From positions 1,922,001 to 1,986,000 of the forward strand of contig NZ_FNQB01000001.1 in the NCBI RefSeq assembly GCF_900107455.1: 64,000 nucleotides of DNA, read 5' to 3'. A model generated the notes under the pieces. It was not told the origin of the DNA. It ran no database searches and saw only the letters and a list, made by a program, of their open reading frames with translations. Shown here one piece after another: positions 53,245 through 61,460 of this stretch. The position numbers and the translations under genes are program-made. Numbering within the stretch: position 1 is the stretch's first letter; each line of letters opens with the position of its first letter. This stretch comes from Asanoa ishikariensis. Lineage in GTDB: Bacteria > Actinomycetota > Actinomycetes > Mycobacteriales > Micromonosporaceae.

Positions 53245-54752
53245 CCCTCACGTCGGGGCAGCCACGCGCGCCCATCATGGCCGCGGCCCGCGAGGTGGCG
53301 GCCGACGCCACCATCGCGATCACGGCCGGCATGGTGGTCACGCCACCGGTGGTCGAGGGCGCGAGGTTCTCCGGCGACCCGCTGGACGCGCTCGTCGACC
53401 GGGTCCGGGAGTCGGCCGGCCGGGCGGTCGACGCCCTCCAGGTGGCCGCGCTGCTCGAGGCCGACGGCGTCACCGACCGGGTGGCCCGCGCCGTGTACGG
53501 CTTCACCGACGTGTTCTACCTCGCCGAAGACGTGTTCCGCCGGGCCGGGGGCGGCGTGCGCCGCCTGCGGCCCGTGGCCCCGCCGCTGCGCGACCCCGCG
53601 CGGGCCGCCCGGGAGATCGCGCACGGCGCGCTCTACCTGCTGCCGGGTGCGCTGTTCCCGGCCGTCGCGGCGGTCATCTCGCCCCGGCCGCTGCTGGTCG
53701 CCCTGCTGGTGGCCGGTGTGCTGGGCTGGGTCTGGGCGGCCGGCGCGAGCTGGCTCGCCTTCCAATGCCTCAACGTCGACGACGAGCTGACCGCCGGCCG
53801 CGTGCTGGCCTGGTCGACGGCGGCCGGGATGGTGGTGGCCGTCCTCGCCGGCGTCGGAGTGACGATGGCGGTCGGCGGCGGCGTCACCGCCGCGGCCCTG
53901 GTGCCGGGCGTCATGGCGTACCAGATGGCCAGCACCGCACTTGTCTTCTACCGCCTGGAGCTGTGGCTCGCGCTGCTGACGGCGCCCGCCGCGGTGCTCG
54001 GCGTCGGCTATCTCCTGGGGGAGATCCAGCTCGTCTGGGCCCTGGGCACCGTGACGGCGTGCGTCGCCGCCGCCCTCGTCGCCGGTGTCTGGCGGGCGCT
54101 GTGGGCCGGCAAGGGACGCACCGTCTCGGCGATCGGCGGACCGCGCGGGCTGTTCCGCGGCCGGATCGGGCCGCTGGCCTGGGTCCTGCTCTACAGCGCG
54201 CTCGCCGCCACGTTCCTGCTACACGCGCAGGTTCCCTACCTGCTGTCGAATGTGGACGTAGTCCTGGTCGTCCTCGCACTGATCGTGACCATGGGTGTGG
54301 TGGAGTGGCGGTCCCGGCGCTTCACGGAAGAGGCGCGACGCCTACTTACCCGGGTCCGCTACCCGAAGGAGTTCCAGCGTCGGGTCTGGGTGCTGCTCGT
54401 CGGCAACCTGGTCGCGTGCTGGCTGACGACGGCCGTGTTCGCGGCGGCCATCTGCTGGGGGCTGTGGTCGCTGGGCCGGCTCAGCCCCGACGCTCTGGCC
54501 ATGGCCGGCGCGCAGGTCGCGATGGCGGGCGCCTACTTGACGGCGTTCGTGCTCGCCGGCCACCTGCGCTACGGCTGGCTCTGCGGCTGCCTCACGGTGG
54601 CCATCGCGGCGAGCCTCGGCACGCCGCACCTGATCGGGGCGTCACCCGACGTACCCGCGACCGTCTTCTACCTGGGCAGTGCCGTGCTGCTGCAGATCCT
54701 CCTGCTGGTGGGTCTTTCTCCGGTGCTGAGCCAGGTCTCGCGCTACCGCTGA
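53241..54752 (+). CDS. Polytopic membrane protein in the PelG position (putative polysaccharide exporter)
   Basis: About 503 residues with an N-terminal cytoplasmic stretch of roughly 120 residues and about 12 hydrophobic segments (e.g. [49 protein letters not shown]). The helix count equals PelG, a Wzx/MATE-like partner of PelF, but I see no specific PelG motif, so homology is open. By position between PelF and sugar-nucleotide genes it probably moves the nascent polymer across the membrane. ATG at 53241 overlaps the PelF stop. Confidence 0.72.
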   Translation: MTLTSGQPRAPIMAAAREVAADATIAITAGMVVTPPVVEGARFSGDPLDALVDRVRESAGRAVDALQVAALLEADGVTDRVARAVYGFTDVFYLAEDVFRRAGGGVRRLRPVAPPLRDPARAAREIAHGALYLLPGALFPAVAAVISPRPLLVALLVAGVLGWVWAAGASWLAFQCLNVDDELTAGRVLAWSTAAGMVVAVLAGVGVTMAVGGGVTAAALVPGVMAYQMASTALVFYRLELWLALLTAPAAVLGVGYLLGEIQLVWALGTVTACVAAALVAGVWRALWAGKGRTVSAIGGPRGLFRGRIGPLAWVLLYSALAATFLLHAQVPYLLSNVDVVLVVLALIVTMGVVEWRSRRFTEEARRLLTRVRYPKEFQRRVWVLLVGNLVACWLTTAVFAAAICWGLWSLGRLSPDALAMAGAQVAMAGAYLTAFVLAGHLRYGWLCGCLTVAIAASLGTPHLIGASPDVPATVFYLGSAVLLQILLLVGLSPVLSQVSRYR

Positions 54753-54769
54753 CGAACTGGGGGTTCAAC

Positions 54770-55498
54770 ATGCATGCGGTGATCCTCGCCGGTGGAAAGG
54801 GTGTGCGGCTGAGGCCGTACACGACGGCGTTGCCGAAGCCCTTGGTCCCGATCGGCGAACGCTACGCGATCCTGGAGATCATCCTGCAACAACTCTCCGA
54901 CCAGGGCTTCCGGTCGGTGACCATCGCGATCAACCACCTGGGCCACCTGATCCGGGCGTTCGTCGCCGACGGACGCCGATGGGGCCTGCGCGTGGACTAC
55001 GTCGAGGAGACCGTTCCACTGTCGACGGTCGGGCCGCTGTTCGGGCTGACCGACCGCCTGCCGGAACGGTTCCTGGTGATGAACGGCGACGTGCTCACCG
55101 ACTTGCGCTACAGCGACCTGCTGGAGCACCACGCCCTGTCGGGTGCGCCGCTGACCGTGGCGACGTTCACCCGCACCGTGAAGATCGACTTCGGGGTGCT
55201 GGGGCTGGAGAGCGGCCGGATCGTCGGGTTCACCGAGAAGCCGAGCTACCACTACCCCGTGAGCATGGGCGTCTACGGCATGTCCCGCGAGACGCTCGCT
55301 CCCTACCCGGCGGGGCTCTCGTTCGGCTTCGACGAGCTCATCCTCGACCTGGTCGGCCAGGGCTCCTATCCGTCCACGTACGCGTTCGACGGATTCTGGC
55401 TCGACATCGGCCGGCCCGAGGACTACGACGAGGCCAACCGCAACTTCAACGAGCTCGAGCCGATACTGCTGCCGGCGCGGGCCGGGGTGGCCGCATGA
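54770..55498 (+). CDS. Sugar-phosphate nucleotidyltransferase
   Basis: A 242-residue NDP-sugar pyrophosphorylase: N-terminal [28 protein letters not shown] with the catalytic GGKG..R..P..KP signature, MNGDVLTDL (metal Asp), and [19 protein letters not shown] near the end. It would activate a hexose-1-phosphate for the polymer. The short length (no left-handed helix domain) means no acetyltransferase activity. ATG 54770; overlaps the next gene by ATGA. Confidence 0.9.
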   Translation: MHAVILAGGKGVRLRPYTTALPKPLVPIGERYAILEIILQQLSDQGFRSVTIAINHLGHLIRAFVADGRRWGLRVDYVEETVPLSTVGPLFGLTDRLPERFLVMNGDVLTDLRYSDLLEHHALSGAPLTVATFTRTVKIDFGVLGLESGRIVGFTEKPSYHYPVSMGVYGMSRETLAPYPAGLSFGFDELILDLVGQGSYPSTYAFDGFWLDIGRPEDYDEANRNFNELEPILLPARAGVAA

Positions 55499-56388
55499 AG
55501 GTCCTGCTCTTCGGCGCGTCGGGCTTCCTCGGCGGCCGGGTCCGCGAGGCCTTGGCGGCCGCACCGAGGGTGACCTCGGTCGACTGCCCGGGCCGCGCAC
55601 GCTGCGACCTGGTCGCCTCGGGTGTCGACGAGCTGACCGACCTGGTGCGGGCGGCGGCGCCGGACGCGGTGGTGAACTGCACCGGCCGGCTCAGCGGCAC
55701 CGGTTACGACCTCGCGCTGGCCAACACGCTGGTCACGGCGAAACTGGTCGAGGCCGTCGCCACGGCGGCGCCCGGCGCGCGGCTGGTCCGGCTCGGGTCG
55801 GCCGCCGAATACGGCGTCGTGCCCGACGGCGTCGCGGTCAGCGAGACGGACCCGTGCGAACCCGTCAGCGAGTACGGCGTGAGCCACCTGGCCGCGACCC
55901 GGCTGCTCGACCTGGCCACCGCCGCGGGCCGGGTCGACGGCGTGACGATGCGGGTGTTCAACCCGGTCGGCGCCGGCATGCACCCGGACAACCTGCTCGG
56001 CCGGGCGGCCGCCCTGATCCAGGGTGCCGCGCGCGACGACGCCGACCACGTGACGCTGGCGGCGCTCGGTGCGTACCGCGACTTCGTCGACGTCCGCGAC
56101 GCCGCGGCGGCGGTGACGGCCGCGGTGACCGTGACCGACCCGGCGGCCCGGGTGTTCAACGTCGCCAGCGGGATGGCGGTGACCAGCCGGGAGGCCGTGG
56201 AGCTGCTCGCGAAGGTGTCCGGCTGGTCGGGTGAGATCCGCGAACGCGGCCTCGGCCCGGCCCGCTCGGCCGCCGTCAACTGGATGCTCGGCGACATCTC
56301 GCTGACGCGGGCCGTCCTCGACTGGCAACCGGTGCACTCCCTCGGCGACTCGCTGTGGGACGTCTGGACCGGCGCCGGCGGTAACTGA
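55495..56388 (+). CDS. NAD-dependent epimerase-like protein with altered YxxxK
   Basis: A 297-residue extended SDR-fold protein: [13 protein letters not shown] cofactor loop, [21 protein letters not shown]. The usual catalytic YxxxK is YGVSH here, with Tyr127 kept and His131 in place of Lys. Epimerases of this kind convert UDP-Glc(NAc) to UDP-Gal(NAc), but loss of Lys makes normal catalysis doubtful. It may be a reductase, a binding subunit, or use a different mechanism. Overlaps the nucleotidyltransferase by four bases. Confidence 0.8.
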   Translation: MKVLLFGASGFLGGRVREALAAAPRVTSVDCPGRARCDLVASGVDELTDLVRAAAPDAVVNCTGRLSGTGYDLALANTLVTAKLVEAVATAAPGARLVRLGSAAEYGVVPDGVAVSETDPCEPVSEYGVSHLAATRLLDLATAAGRVDGVTMRVFNPVGAGMHPDNLLGRAAALIQGAARDDADHVTLAALGAYRDFVDVRDAAAAVTAAVTVTDPAARVFNVASGMAVTSREAVELLAKVSGWSGEIRERGLGPARSAAVNWMLGDISLTRAVLDWQPVHSLGDSLWDVWTGAGGN

Positions 56389-56391
56389 CCG

Positions 56392-57336
56392 ATGGGGGTT
56401 CGTCGCATGCTGGCCTTGCTCGGGACGGCCGTGGTGGTCACCGCGGTCGTGCCGGCGTGCTCCGGCGACCCCGCACCACCATCGGCGTGCTCGCACCCCG
56501 ACACCCAGGTCGTGTCGGCGGGTCGCCTCGACGGTGCTCCTTGGACTTCGGTCAAGACCTGGCTCTACCAGCTCCAGGGGTACGAGGGAGGCGGGCTGGA
56601 CGCGATCGCCGGTGCGCGGGCGGACCTCGCGGTCATCGACCTGGCGCGCGACGCCAAGTCGGACTTCTTCCGGAAGGAAGAGGTCGAGGCCGTCCGCGCC
56701 TCGGGCAAGCGGGTGCTGGCCTACTTCGAGATCGGCAGCATCGAGGACTTCCGGCCCGAGCACCGCGCCGTCGTCGACAGTGGCCTGGTGCTCAACCGCT
56801 GGGACGACTGGCCGGAGGAGCACTTCGTGTGCTTCTGGGAAGAGCCCTGGTGGGAGATCGCCATCCGGCCCCGGATCGACCAGGCGCTGCGGGCCGGCTT
56901 CGACGGGATGTACCTCGACACGCCCCTCGCGTACGAGGAGATCGACCTTGATCTGGTTCCCGGAGCCACCCGGGACAGCCTGGCCGCCGGGATGGCCGCG
57001 TTGATCGTGCGCATCAGCGCGTACGCCAAAGAGCGCTCGCCCGGTTTTGGGGTGTTCCCGCAGAACTCACCGGAACTGCGCCACCAGCGCGGCTACACCG
57101 CCGCGATCGACGGGATCGGCATGGAGGAGCTGTTCTTCCTCGCGACCGACAAGCCGTGCACCGAGAGCTGGTGCGCGGAGAACCTCGCCGAGACGCGCGC
57201 CCTGCGCGCCGCCGGCAAGCTCGTGCTCGCCGTCGACTACGCCGTCGACCGCGACAACATCCGCACCGCGCGCGACAGGTACGCCACCGAGGGATTCGCC
57301 GGCTGCGTGACCGTCCGTGAGCTCGACCGCCCCTAG
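56392..57336 (+). CDS. Lipoprotein GH114-type endo-alpha-1,4-polygalactosaminidase (Ega3/PelA-like)
   Basis: A 314-residue precursor. Residues 1-23 are a lipoprotein signal (MGVRRMLALLGTAVVVTAVV, then PAC with lipid-modified Cys23). The rest is a TIM-barrel GH114 domain: DLAVIDLARDAKSDFF (Asp candidate), RVLAYFEIGSIEDFRPE, GFDGMYLDTPLAYEE. GH114 members such as Ega3 and the PelA N-terminal domain cut alpha-1,4-galactosamine polymers. At the membrane surface it could trim, release or clear the operon's product. ATG 56392; ATG 56407 is alternative. Confidence 0.88.
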   Translation: MGVRRMLALLGTAVVVTAVVPACSGDPAPPSACSHPDTQVVSAGRLDGAPWTSVKTWLYQLQGYEGGGLDAIAGARADLAVIDLARDAKSDFFRKEEVEAVRASGKRVLAYFEIGSIEDFRPEHRAVVDSGLVLNRWDDWPEEHFVCFWEEPWWEIAIRPRIDQALRAGFDGMYLDTPLAYEEIDLDLVPGATRDSLAAGMAALIVRISAYAKERSPGFGVFPQNSPELRHQRGYTAAIDGIGMEELFFLATDKPCTESWCAENLAETRALRAAGKLVLAVDYAVDRDNIRTARDRYATEGFAGCVTVRELDRP

Positions 57337-57363
57337 TAGCTCGTTCGAAGGAGTCGCTCCGTT

Positions 57364-58680
57364 ATGCCCACGTCTGTTGGTGTCGTCGGGATGGGCTATG
57401 TCGGCCTCACCCTGACCGCCGCGCTCGCCCGCAAGGGCTTCGTCGTCCACGGGGTCGACGTCCAGCCCACCGTTATCGACCAGCTCAACCACGGCAAGCC
57501 GCACATCTTCGAACCCGGCGTGGCCGAGGCTTTCCGCGAGCACGTGGGCAGCTCCATCTTCGTCGCCGCCGACCTGCCGAAGTCCGGTGTGGACGTCGCC
57601 GTCATCTGCGTCTCGACGCCGGTCGACGAGCACACGTACCGGCCGAACCTCACCAACCTGGCCGCCTCGGCCCGGTTCGTCGCCGAGCAGTGCGCGCCGG
57701 GCACGCTGGTGGTCGTCCGCAGCACGGTGCCGGTCGGCACCACCCGGCGGGTCGTGCTGCCGGCCCTGCGCGAGGCCTGGGGCGACAACGTGCGCCTGGT
57801 GATGGCGCCCGAGCGCACGATCCAGGGTCAGGCGCTGCGCGAGCTAGTCGAGCTGCCGCAGGTGGTCGGCGGGCTCGACGATGCCAGCCGCGACGCGGGC
57901 CTGGCGTTCTTCGGTGGGCTGGCCCACGAGCTGGTGCCGGTGTCCAACCTGGAGACCGCCGAGATGGTGAAGCTGTCCAACAACTGCCACACCGACCTCA
58001 TCTACTCGTACGGCAACGAGATCGCGTTGATCTCCGAGCGGCACGGCCTCGACCCGCTCGAGGTGATCCGCGCGGCCAACCTGAACTACCCGCGGCCCGA
58101 CCTCGCCAAGCCGGGTTACGTCGGCGGCGGCTGCCTGTCCAAGGACCCGTACATCATGATCGACTCGGCCGGCGACCGCGAGCCGTTCCTGGTCGGCCGC
58201 GCCCGCGCGCTCAACGAGTTCCTGCCGACCCACGTCGCGACGACCGTCGTCGACCGCATCCGCGCGGTCCGCGGCTCGACGCAGGGCGCACGGCTGTCCG
58301 TGCTCGGCTGGGCCTACAAGGGCTGGCCGCCCACCGACGACATGCGCGGCACCCCGATCGCCACGATGATGCCGGTCTTCGCCGAGGCCGGGCTGACCGT
58401 GCTCGGCCACGACCCGATGGTCACCGACGACGTCATCCGGCAGTACGGCGGCCTGCCGGTCAGCCTCGACAAGGCGTTCAGCGAGTCGGACGCGGTGCTG
58501 GTCATCAACGACCACCCGGACTACCGGGCGCTGAACATCGACTCGGTGCTGGGCGCCAACCGCCCGGCGATCATCTACGACTCGTGGCGGATCCTCGACG
58601 AATCAGCGATCGCGGCGGCCGGGGTGCAATACGGGGGCATCGGCTACGTCGGCCGCGGCGGTGCGGGGGTGCCGGCGTGA
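57364..58680 (+). CDS. UDP-N-acetyl-mannosamine/hexosamine dehydrogenase-type nucleotide-sugar dehydrogenase
   Basis: A 438-residue UDP-sugar 6-dehydrogenase: N-terminal VGMGYVGLTLTAALARKG, APERTIQGQALRELVELPQ, KLSNNCHTDLIYSYGNE with the catalytic Lys/Asn set, and the nucleophile Cys257 in GGGCLSKDP. It resembles WecC/WbpO-type enzymes that make uronic acids from UDP-HexNAc by two NAD-dependent oxidations. This suggests the polymer contains an acidic residue such as GalNAcA or ManNAcA. It is preceded by AAGGAG and overlaps the next gene by four bases (GTGA). Confidence 0.9.
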   Translation: MPTSVGVVGMGYVGLTLTAALARKGFVVHGVDVQPTVIDQLNHGKPHIFEPGVAEAFREHVGSSIFVAADLPKSGVDVAVICVSTPVDEHTYRPNLTNLAASARFVAEQCAPGTLVVVRSTVPVGTTRRVVLPALREAWGDNVRLVMAPERTIQGQALRELVELPQVVGGLDDASRDAGLAFFGGLAHELVPVSNLETAEMVKLSNNCHTDLIYSYGNEIALISERHGLDPLEVIRAANLNYPRPDLAKPGYVGGGCLSKDPYIMIDSAGDREPFLVGRARALNEFLPTHVATTVVDRIRAVRGSTQGARLSVLGWAYKGWPPTDDMRGTPIATMMPVFAEAGLTVLGHDPMVTDDVIRQYGGLPVSLDKAFSESDAVLVINDHPDYRALNIDSVLGANRPAIIYDSWRILDESAIAAAGVQYGGIGYVGRGGAGVPA

Positions 58681-59642
58681 ACGTGCTGCTGCTCGGCGGC
58701 GCGGGCTTCATCGGCCTGCACCTGGCCCGGCGGTTGCTCGCCGACGGCCACTCCGTGACGATCGTCGACGACTTCTCCCGGGGTCGCGACGACAAGGACC
58801 TGGACTCTCTCCGTGCCCACGCTGGGGCTTCCATCCTGTCGGCGGACCTGACGTCTCCGGCCACGTGGGATTCGCTGCAGCACGGCTGGGACCAGATCTA
58901 TGTGCTGGCCGCCGTGGTCGGCGTCCGCAACGTCTCGAACGACCCGTGGCGCACCGTCCGGGTCAACACCCTGGTGGCCATGCACGCGCTGGATTGGCTG
59001 GCACCCGGCGACAAGGTCTTCTTCTCGTCGACCAGCGAGGTGTACGCGGGCGGGGTCGACGCCGGCGTCGTGGCGGTGCCGACGGCGGAGGACGCCCCGG
59101 TCATGGTGCGCGACGTCTCTGAGCCACGGTTCGCGTACGCGATCAGCAAGCTCCTCGGCGAAGCCGGCTTCCTGCATGCTTCCCAGGCGCGCGGCTTCTC
59201 GGCGGTGGTGGGTCGCTTCCACAACGTCTATGGGCCGCGGATGGGCGCCGACCACGTCATCCCCGAGATGGCGATGCGCTCGCTGGCGGGGGAGGACCCG
59301 TTCCGGGTGTGGGGTGCGGACCAGTACCGGGCCTTCTGCCATGTCGACGACGCGGTCGAGGCGATGCTCCGGCTGATGGCTTCTCCTGAGGCGTTTGGGC
59401 AGGTGGTGCACATCGGCGACGACAGCCAGGAGACCAACATCGCCGACCTGGCGAAGCTGGTACTGCGCCTCACCGATCGCGACGCTGTTCTGGATCCCGC
59501 ACCGGCCCCGGCGGGCTCGGTCGCGCGACGCTGCCCTGATCTGACTCTGTTGCGGTCTCTCACCGGCTACCAGCCGGCGGTCGACCTGGAGGAAGGTGTC
59601 CGCCGCACAATCGCGTGGTACCGGGACTGGCAGCCGCGATGA
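58677..59642 (+). CDS. NAD-dependent epimerase/dehydratase (UDP-sugar)
   Basis: A 321-residue extended SDR: LLLGGAGFIGLHLARRL cofactor loop, FFSSTSEVYAGG with the catalytic Ser/Thr, YAISK with Tyr154/Lys158, and VVGRFHNVYGPRMG. It resembles UDP-glucose 4-epimerases and UDP-glucuronate decarboxylases, so it may make the UDP-Gal(NAc) or a processed uronic-acid donor. Unlike the other epimerase in the operon its catalytic triad is intact. GTG 58677. Confidence 0.9.
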   Translation: MNVLLLGGAGFIGLHLARRLLADGHSVTIVDDFSRGRDDKDLDSLRAHAGASILSADLTSPATWDSLQHGWDQIYVLAAVVGVRNVSNDPWRTVRVNTLVAMHALDWLAPGDKVFFSSTSEVYAGGVDAGVVAVPTAEDAPVMVRDVSEPRFAYAISKLLGEAGFLHASQARGFSAVVGRFHNVYGPRMGADHVIPEMAMRSLAGEDPFRVWGADQYRAFCHVDDAVEAMLRLMASPEAFGQVVHIGDDSQETNIADLAKLVLRLTDRDAVLDPAPAPAGSVARRCPDLTLLRSLTGYQPAVDLEEGVRRTIAWYRDWQPR

Positions 59643-60337
59643 TCCCCCACGACGAGGCGATCGGCTTCTACTACGGCGCCGGCCGCCTGGACGCGCTCCG
59701 CCGCTACCCGCGGGTGGTCCTGCAGTCCGAGTTCTACAGCACGGCGGAGCTCACTGTTCTGCGTGACGGTGGCACGGAGCCGATGGGCTACCTGTCGCTC
59801 TCGGAGGACCAGGGCCCGCCGGCAGCGTGGCAGCGCGAGGAACGCAACCCGGACTGGGGCGGGGCTTTCGTCCACGTCGGACACCCAGGCTGGGTTGAGC
59901 ACATCGTCGGCCAGGCCAAGGCGGAGATGACGGCCGGGTTCACCGGGCTGTTCCTCGACACACTCAACGTCGAGCTGACGTATCCGGAGGACCTGCCCCA
60001 TCTGCTGGCCCTGATCGCCGCGATTCGTGAGGAGGCCAAGCCGTCGTACATGCTCGCGAACCGCGGCTTCGGCCTGCTGCCGCGCATGACGGAGTTCGTC
60101 GACGGCATCCTGTTCGAGTCGTTCTCGGCCCGCTGGACGGACAACGGCTACGACGCCTGGCCGCCGGACGTGCTCGAGTACAACGCCCAGATCGCGGAGC
60201 AACTCCTGCAGTACGACGTCGACCTGTACGCGCTCGACTACGCGGACACGGAGGGCCTCACGGAGTTCGCCCACCGGCGCGCGGGCCAGTTCGGCCTGTC
60301 CTGCTTCGTCAGCGACCGCGCCCTGTCCCGCATTTGA
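59639..60337 (+). CDS. Second GH114-like hydrolase, no signal peptide
   Basis: A 232-residue protein with the short GH114/TM1410-like TIM-barrel pattern: VVLQSEFYSTAEL, EPMGYLSLSED, AGFTGLFLDTLNVELTYP, YMLANRGFGLLPRM, FVDGILFESFSARW. It keeps the acidic residues of the family but has no signal peptide or lipobox, so it seems cytoplasmic. That is unusual for a hydrolase of a secreted polymer; it may act on cytoplasmic oligomers or proof-read. Overlaps the epimerase by ATGA; last gene of the operon. Confidence 0.82.
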   Translation: MIPHDEAIGFYYGAGRLDALRRYPRVVLQSEFYSTAELTVLRDGGTEPMGYLSLSEDQGPPAAWQREERNPDWGGAFVHVGHPGWVEHIVGQAKAEMTAGFTGLFLDTLNVELTYPEDLPHLLALIAAIREEAKPSYMLANRGFGLLPRMTEFVDGILFESFSARWTDNGYDAWPPDVLEYNAQIAEQLLQYDVDLYALDYADTEGLTEFAHRRAGQFGLSCFVSDRALSRI

Positions 60338-60344
60338 CGGACCG

Positions 60345-60389
60345 GAGATAGCTCAGCAATCATTGCCTCAATGTTTGCTGAGCTATCTC
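60345..60389. promoter_or_regulatory. Long perfect hairpin/palindrome over the ArsR-remnant start
   Basis: Fifteen-base perfect arms (60345-60359, 60375-60389; gagatagctcagcaa) enclose a 5-bp inner stem (cattg/caatg) with a 3-base loop and one T/T mismatch. It begins seven bases after the operon's stop and covers the ATG (60372) of the ArsR remnant. It could be the operon terminator, the old ArsR operator, or both. Confidence 0.7.
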
Positions 60390-60561
60390 TGCGGGCCCGC
60401 ACCCATGCGGCGCTGGGTGACCCGGCACGGCTCGCGATGGTCGACAGGCTTCGCATCGCCGGGAGAGTTGGCGCAGTCGCTCGGCCTGCCGACAAACCTG
60501 GGTGGCACACCACGTCCGCGTTCTCGAGGACGCCGGCCTGGTCCTGAAGACGCGGTCGGAG
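60372..60561 (+). pseudogene. ArsR-family regulator, broken by two frameshifts
   Basis: The parts of an ArsR winged helix are spread over three frames: LRARTHAALGDPARLAMVDRL in the frame starting at 60372, then SPGELAQSLGLPTN one frame over (near 60449), then AHHVRVLEDAGLVLKTRSEG in the third (from 60502). A normal gene would read through all three. The end is cut by the direct-repeat sequence starting near 60557. ArsR proteins are small metal- or signal-responsive repressors; this copy cannot work. Confidence 0.8.
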
Positions 60562-60728
60562 GGGCAGGTCCATCCCTGCGCGGGGTTCTCCGGTCGGGTC
60601 AAGGCTCGCCGAAGGCGCACACGAACCGGCTCGGCCTGGGCGCGGCCGGAGGTTCCCGAGTCGGTCCTGGCGCACGACCGAAGAGATCCCACGAGAACGC
60701 TGATCTCCGATGAGGGCCGGGGTCCGGA
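60557..60728 (+). repeat. Imperfect direct repeat, copy A
   Basis: About 172 bases matching copy B (61461-61637) with conserved blocks: ggttctccggtcgggtcaag, gctcgcc(g/a)aaggcg, gagatccc, gaacgctgatctccga and gagggccggggtccgg. It truncates the ArsR remnant. Confidence 0.65.
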
Positions 60729-60763
60729 GCGGCGCCCCGGTGCTCCGCTGACAAACTCGGCGC

Positions 60764-61057
60764 GTGTCTCCTGATCAGACGTCGTCACCGGTCCCGACGG
60801 TATGGATCTTCCATGGGGAAGGCGCGCCCTTCGCCGCGGGCGTCTTCGTGTCCAGAGCCGAGGGTGTCGCCTGGGCACAGCGACACGGCGTGACTGGACA
60901 ACTGACCGAGTACCTCGTCGGAGACGGCTGTTATGACGTGGCCGTCCGGACGGCCACGTTCAGACCGACCAAGCCGCATCACGGATCGCCGGGCCACATC
61001 GCGGGATTCTCGTCAGGCGGGGAGCACGTCCACATCGTCGATGGATTGCCAGACTGA
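60764..61057 (+). CDS. DUF7710-like small protein
   Basis: A 97-residue protein beginning VWIFHGEGAPFAAGVFVSRAEG after a short linker, then WAQRHGVTGQLTEYLVGDGCYDVAV, FRPTKPHHGSPGHIAGFSSGGEHVHIVDG. The pattern is that of a widespread small domain annotated DUF7710 whose function is unknown; paired tests link it loosely to island DNA. Start GTG 60764 is used. It stands between the two direct repeats. Confidence 0.75.
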   Translation: MSPDQTSSPVPTVWIFHGEGAPFAAGVFVSRAEGVAWAQRHGVTGQLTEYLVGDGCYDVAVRTATFRPTKPHHGSPGHIAGFSSGGEHVHIVDGLPD

Positions 61058-61218
61058 GGCGAGCCCATCCCCGAGCCGGCCGGTGCCCGCCCGGCAGACC
61101 CGCCGCCCCAAACGGCCGCTGGAGCGACACGCGCTCCATCCCTGGCGACTTAGCTCTCGCCGAGAACAGCGATCACCGGAACGTGGGGTGTCCGGGGCTC
61201 GGCCCCGGAGCCAGAATG

Positions 61219-61258
61219 GCTCAAATCGCGCATGAGCCTGCTCATGAGCGATTTGAGC
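61219..61258. repeat. Hairpin next to the tRNA fragment
   Basis: gctcaaatcgcgcatgag (61219-61236) pairs with ctcatgagcgatttgagc (61241-61258) with one mismatch over 18 positions and a 4-base loop. It abuts the 3' end of the tRNA remnant and could be its terminator or a recombination-site arm. Confidence 0.65.
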
Positions 61259-61297
61259 GGGCGACGGGAATCGAACCCGCACCGTCAGTTTGGAAGA
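61256..61297 (-). other. 3' half of tRNA-Gly(UCC): likely attachment-site remnant
   Basis: On the minus strand the sequence gives anticodon loop CTTCCAA (anticodon UCC), a T-arm GCGGG-TTCGATT-CCCGT and acceptor strand CGCCCGCT. The anticodon stem fails to close beyond two pairs on its 5' side, and no D-arm or acceptor 5' strand follows. So only the part from the anticodon loop to the 3' end is present. This is the usual shape of the duplicated att segment left by an integrase that uses a tRNA gene. Confidence 0.8.
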
Positions 61298-61304
61298 CGT
61301 CAAC

Positions 61305-61349
61305 CGGCCAGGTCGCTGAGCGCGAAAGTGCAGCTCAGCGACCTGGCCG
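61305..61349. repeat. 17-bp perfect hairpin flanking the tRNA fragment
   Basis: cggccaggtcgctgagc (61305-61321) and its exact reverse complement (61333-61349) with an 11-base loop. It lies just outside the tRNA homology on the island side. From 61350 to 61460 I see no gene. Confidence 0.75.
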
Positions 61350-61460
61350 TCATGTCCGTGGGGTACCCCAGATGACCCCTTGCGGCACCGTCTACTGGCA
61401 CGTGGATGGCACGGCGATCTTGGTTCTTACCTACCCCTCATCCCGGCGGCTGGATCTCCT

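Noticed and set aside
53241-54752. Definite naming as PelG
   Set aside because: Helix number and position fit, but no specific PelG motif could be recognised by eye.
60502-60774. Separate small gene starting at MAHHVRVLEDAGLV
   Set aside because: This is the third-frame piece of the broken ArsR gene running into direct repeat A, not an independent protein.
61256-61330. Complete tRNA-Gly gene
   Set aside because: The anticodon stem, D-arm and 5' acceptor strand are missing, so only a 3' fragment is present.
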